Shown here: positions 61,933 through 64,000 of the stretch, piece after piece
Numbering within the stretch: position 1 is the first letter of the stretch
Layout of the letters: each line of letters opens with the position of its first letter
Assembly (NCBI GenBank): GCA_045123185.1
Contig: JBGVIL010000174.1
Coordinates: 1-64,000, forward strand
DNA: 64,000 nucleotides
Direction of reading: 5' to 3'
Source of the DNA: UBA1231 sp045123185
GTDB lineage: Bacteria > Bacillota_I > Bacilli_A > ML615J-28 > CAG-313
The notes under the pieces: generated by a model
What the model was told of the DNA's origin: nothing
The model's database searches: none
What the model saw: only the letters and a program-made list of their open reading frames with translations
Program-made: the position numbers and the translations under genes

Positions 61933-64000
61933 TTATTGGTATTGATTAATATATTTTACTAATGTGTCATATTTTTTAACAAGTGTTTTAGCGTTATCTG
62001 ATAAATTATTATACATATCTTTTACATAACCTACAGTTGTTTCATTAACAACTGCTTTTTTAGTTGTAAGATTATAAATATAAACATCTACTAAATTTGC
62101 AGCATCAGCTTCTTGTTGATTTGTATCTACTACCCATTTTGCATAAAGTTTCTTATGCACAGTTAAATCAGTAACTGGATTTCCATTAAATTCAGGGTTA
62201 TCATACCAACCCATAAATTTATAACCACGAAGTTTAATATTCATTGGATCTTCATCTAATCCGTATACAACCGATGCAGTATTAGTTAAACAATCAATCA
62301 TACGTTCAGTTTTAACATATGATGTATTTTCATCATAATAGAAGAATTTAGCAATATCAACCGTTGGTGCCCAACCTTCTGCGAAAATATCTGCACCATA
62401 GTTTGATGTATTTGCGTAACCTTCATCGATTCTCCAATATGCAAAGAAGTTAATCAAGAACGGCAATAAATCTTCATATAAACCATATTTATAACAGAAT
62501 CCAAAGAAACCATTATCTGATTGATTTTCTAAAATACCATTAATATCTTTAGTTAACATGTAACGTCCTGCAATATTACCTATACCATATAAGTTATTCG
62601 CACCAGCTCCTGTAAAATCTTGTGATAACTCAACAAAATTATTGACATTAAATAAATAATTCTTTTCTAAATGTTCAGTTCCGTGATACGCCACAATATA
62701 ATAGTAGAAATCAGTAAAGAATGCTTCACATAATTGTTCTTTAGATGTATATACATTACTTATCGTTCCTGAATTTAAATAATAAATTGTGTCAGTTGAT
62801 TTTTCAATTTCCATCAAGTTATTATACAAAGTTTCAAGTTTATCATAAGTTATAATTAAAGCTTTTAATTCTTTATCGTATGTTTGGTATTCTTCATATA
62901 AACCTGTAATTTTATCACTATAATATTGTTCCATATAGATTGGAATAGTAATAACATTTAAATCAAATGCTTTTGCGTCTTCTTCATAAATAGCAAAAAT
63001 TTTTTCAATTTCTAAAGAAATCTCAGAAAATTTCTCTTCATCATATTCTGGTAAATAACCAATTAGATCAGCTTCCATTTCTGCTAATTTTTCTTGGACA
63101 AATGTAATTTTATTTTTTAAAGAAGCAGATAATTCTGAATTTAAAACATCATTTATTACATCATAAACTACTTGAACTTGTCTTAATTTTGGTAATAGTT
63201 CGTTAAGAGTTGTTATTTTATCTATATTTATAATTTTATCTAGTTTTTCTTCGGGAACTTTTTTAAAGGCGTCATAAGCAACTTCGATGTCTTGAATATC
63301 TAAACATGTAGGATTAATTGGCAATTCATCAATTAAACCATTTACGTAATCAATACTAATAGAATATTTAGCAAATAAAATTAATGTTTTATTTAAAGTA
63401 CTAAAGTCAATTTCCGTTACAGCATCGCCAGAAAAATTAGATGTTTTATACCATCCATCAAAATCACATTTTTCTTTTGTCATTATTGGTAATACCATTG
63501 TATCACCAATAAATTTAAGTTCTTCTTGAATAGTTCCATCATTTTTATACATTAATACTTGATATTCAGAATATATTTCATCAACAAGATATCTTAAAAC
63601 AAAAGTTAAATCTTGGTCAATAGTAATTGTAGTGTCTCGTTGTGGATGTGGTTTGATTAATTCATTTGTTTCTTCACACCACCAACCTATTATACTATAA
63701 TTATTAAACATTTCTTGAACAAAAATATTTGCTTCTGAGTAATTACTAATATAATATCTAGAATGTTGATCTTCTAATTCTAAGTATGATAAAATAAACT
63801 CTTCATTTTCTTTTACTTCGTATTCATTTTCAATATCAATAAATTCTTTTATTTCTTCATCGATTTTTAAAGTAACTTTATATGTTTTTTCTTCTACATA
63901 ATTTGGATCAATTTCTCCACATTCACATTTACCTTCAATATATTGATGAACATGTTCTTTATCACATCCAAAAGTTAAAAAGCATACAAAACAAATAAGT
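61933..64000 (-). CDS. Large lipoprotein with His/Cys unit and InlB-type units (start beyond window)
   Basis: The reading frame is open up to the window edge, so the start lies past 64000. The visible part begins LICFVCFLTFGCDKEHVHQYIEGKCECGEIDPNY (shown in two pieces: signal with lipobox LTFGC, then one His/Cys unit). Two InlB/Flg_new-like units follow, one ending CDFDGWYKTSNFSG...ILFAKYS and one near the C-terminus, YKFMGWYDNPEFNGNPVTDL...LYAKWV. Between them a helical region (~200-370) and a segment with GTEHLEKNYLFNVNNF. The last ~50 residues resemble a small helical module. An internal ATG at 63711 is not the start. Confidence 0.8.
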   Translation of the reverse strand, partial: LICFVCFLTFGCDKEHVHQYIEGKCECGEIDPNYVEEKTYKVTLKIDEEIKEFIDIENEYEVKENEEFILSYLELEDQHSRYYISNYSEANIFVQEMFNNYSIIGWWCEETNELIKPHPQRDTTITIDQDLTFVLRYLVDEIYSEYQVLMYKNDGTIQEELKFIGDTMVLPIMTKEKCDFDGWYKTSNFSGDAVTEIDFSTLNKTLILFAKYSISIDYVNGLIDELPINPTCLDIQDIEVAYDAFKKVPEEKLDKIINIDKITTLNELLPKLRQVQVVYDVINDVLNSELSASLKNKITFVQEKLAEMEADLIGYLPEYDEEKFSEISLEIEKIFAIYEEDAKAFDLNVITIPIYMEQYYSDKITGLYEEYQTYDKELKALIITYDKLETLYNNLMEIEKSTDTIYYLNSGTISNVYTSKEQLCEAFFTDFYYYIVAYHGTEHLEKNYLFNVNNFVELSQDFTGAGANNLYGIGNIAGRYMLTKDINGILENQSDNGFFGFCYKYGLYEDLLPFLINFFAYWRIDEGYANTSNYGADIFAEGWAPTVDIAKFFYYDENTSYVKTERMIDCLTNTASVVYGLDEDPMNIKLRGYKFMGWYDNPEFNGNPVTDLTVHKKLYAKWVVDTNQQEADAANLVDVYIYNLTTKKAVVNETTVGYVKDMYNNLSDNAKTLVKKYDTLVKYINQYQ

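Overview
The window is 64 kb of AT-rich DNA (about 30% GC by eye). All but two genes lie on the minus strand, as expected for one arm of a small bacterial chromosome. The gene set points to an uncultured, probably gut-associated Bacillota or Mycoplasmatota-like bacterium: secA-prfB, an oxygen-sensitive iron-sulfur serine dehydratase, a PyrK-dependent pyrimidine operon, BspA-like leucine-rich surface proteins and InlB-type repeats. The genetic code is standard. Release factor 2 is present, and TGA ends at least two genes (pyrB, and the second half of a TOPRIM gene near 9.9 kb).

Layout from left to right: prfB (partial) and secA (1-3.5 kb); a leucine-rich surface protein, a YfcC-type carrier and a VTT-acyltransferase-zinc ribbon fusion (3.7-9.7 kb); an ATPase-TOPRIM defence-like pair whose TOPRIM gene is split (9.9-11.7 kb); an SGNH lipoprotein and small membrane proteins (11.9-14.1 kb); a deaminase-HATPase protein with a winged-helix regulator (14.1-16.2 kb); and a 13-gene surface-protein locus (16.4-36.0 kb). 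After that come CBS, AlkD, cardiolipin synthase and serine dehydratase genes (36.1-40 kb); a vWA lipoprotein, threonine aldolase, an Ig-like lipoprotein, Fic, M42 peptidase, small exported proteins and an AAA/DUF4143 ATPase (40.1-48.8 kb); a complete pyrBC-carAB-pyrKDFE operon (49-58.4 kb); and ZIP, LytTR-DUF3021, a serine hydrolase and two lipoproteins (58.5-64 kb).

The best candidate for an undescribed system is the 16.4-36.0 kb operon. One promoter region carrying phased GGTA(G)TTTTT repeats precedes four small exported paralogs that share a WG...NP..YY motif. These are followed by a SipW-type signal peptidase, a membrane-anchored McrB-like AAA+ ATPase, a zinc-ribbon partner, an ABC exporter, an 841-residue surface protein, a lipoprotein, a fifth small exported protein and a 1761-residue adhesin-like protein. 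The large protein has nine InlB-type repeats running directly into a Hint (self-processing) domain. Its tail module is duplicated, and an in-frame TAA separates the two copies. Six exported proteins end their signal segment with a common GF-x-x-W-type motif, so SipW probably processes them all. I infer an extracellular fibre or matrix assembly machine.

Other notable points: CarA has lost all three residues of its glutaminase triad, so carbamoyl phosphate is probably made from free ammonia. The pyr leader can form three mutually exclusive hairpins ending in a terminator. A His/Cys repeat (HxHxY...GxCxCG..(D/E)PN) sits in the N-terminal part of four otherwise unrelated exported proteins. Several promoters (RloA-like, winged-helix, Fic, DUF4143) carry clear palindromes or tandem repeats that look like operators.
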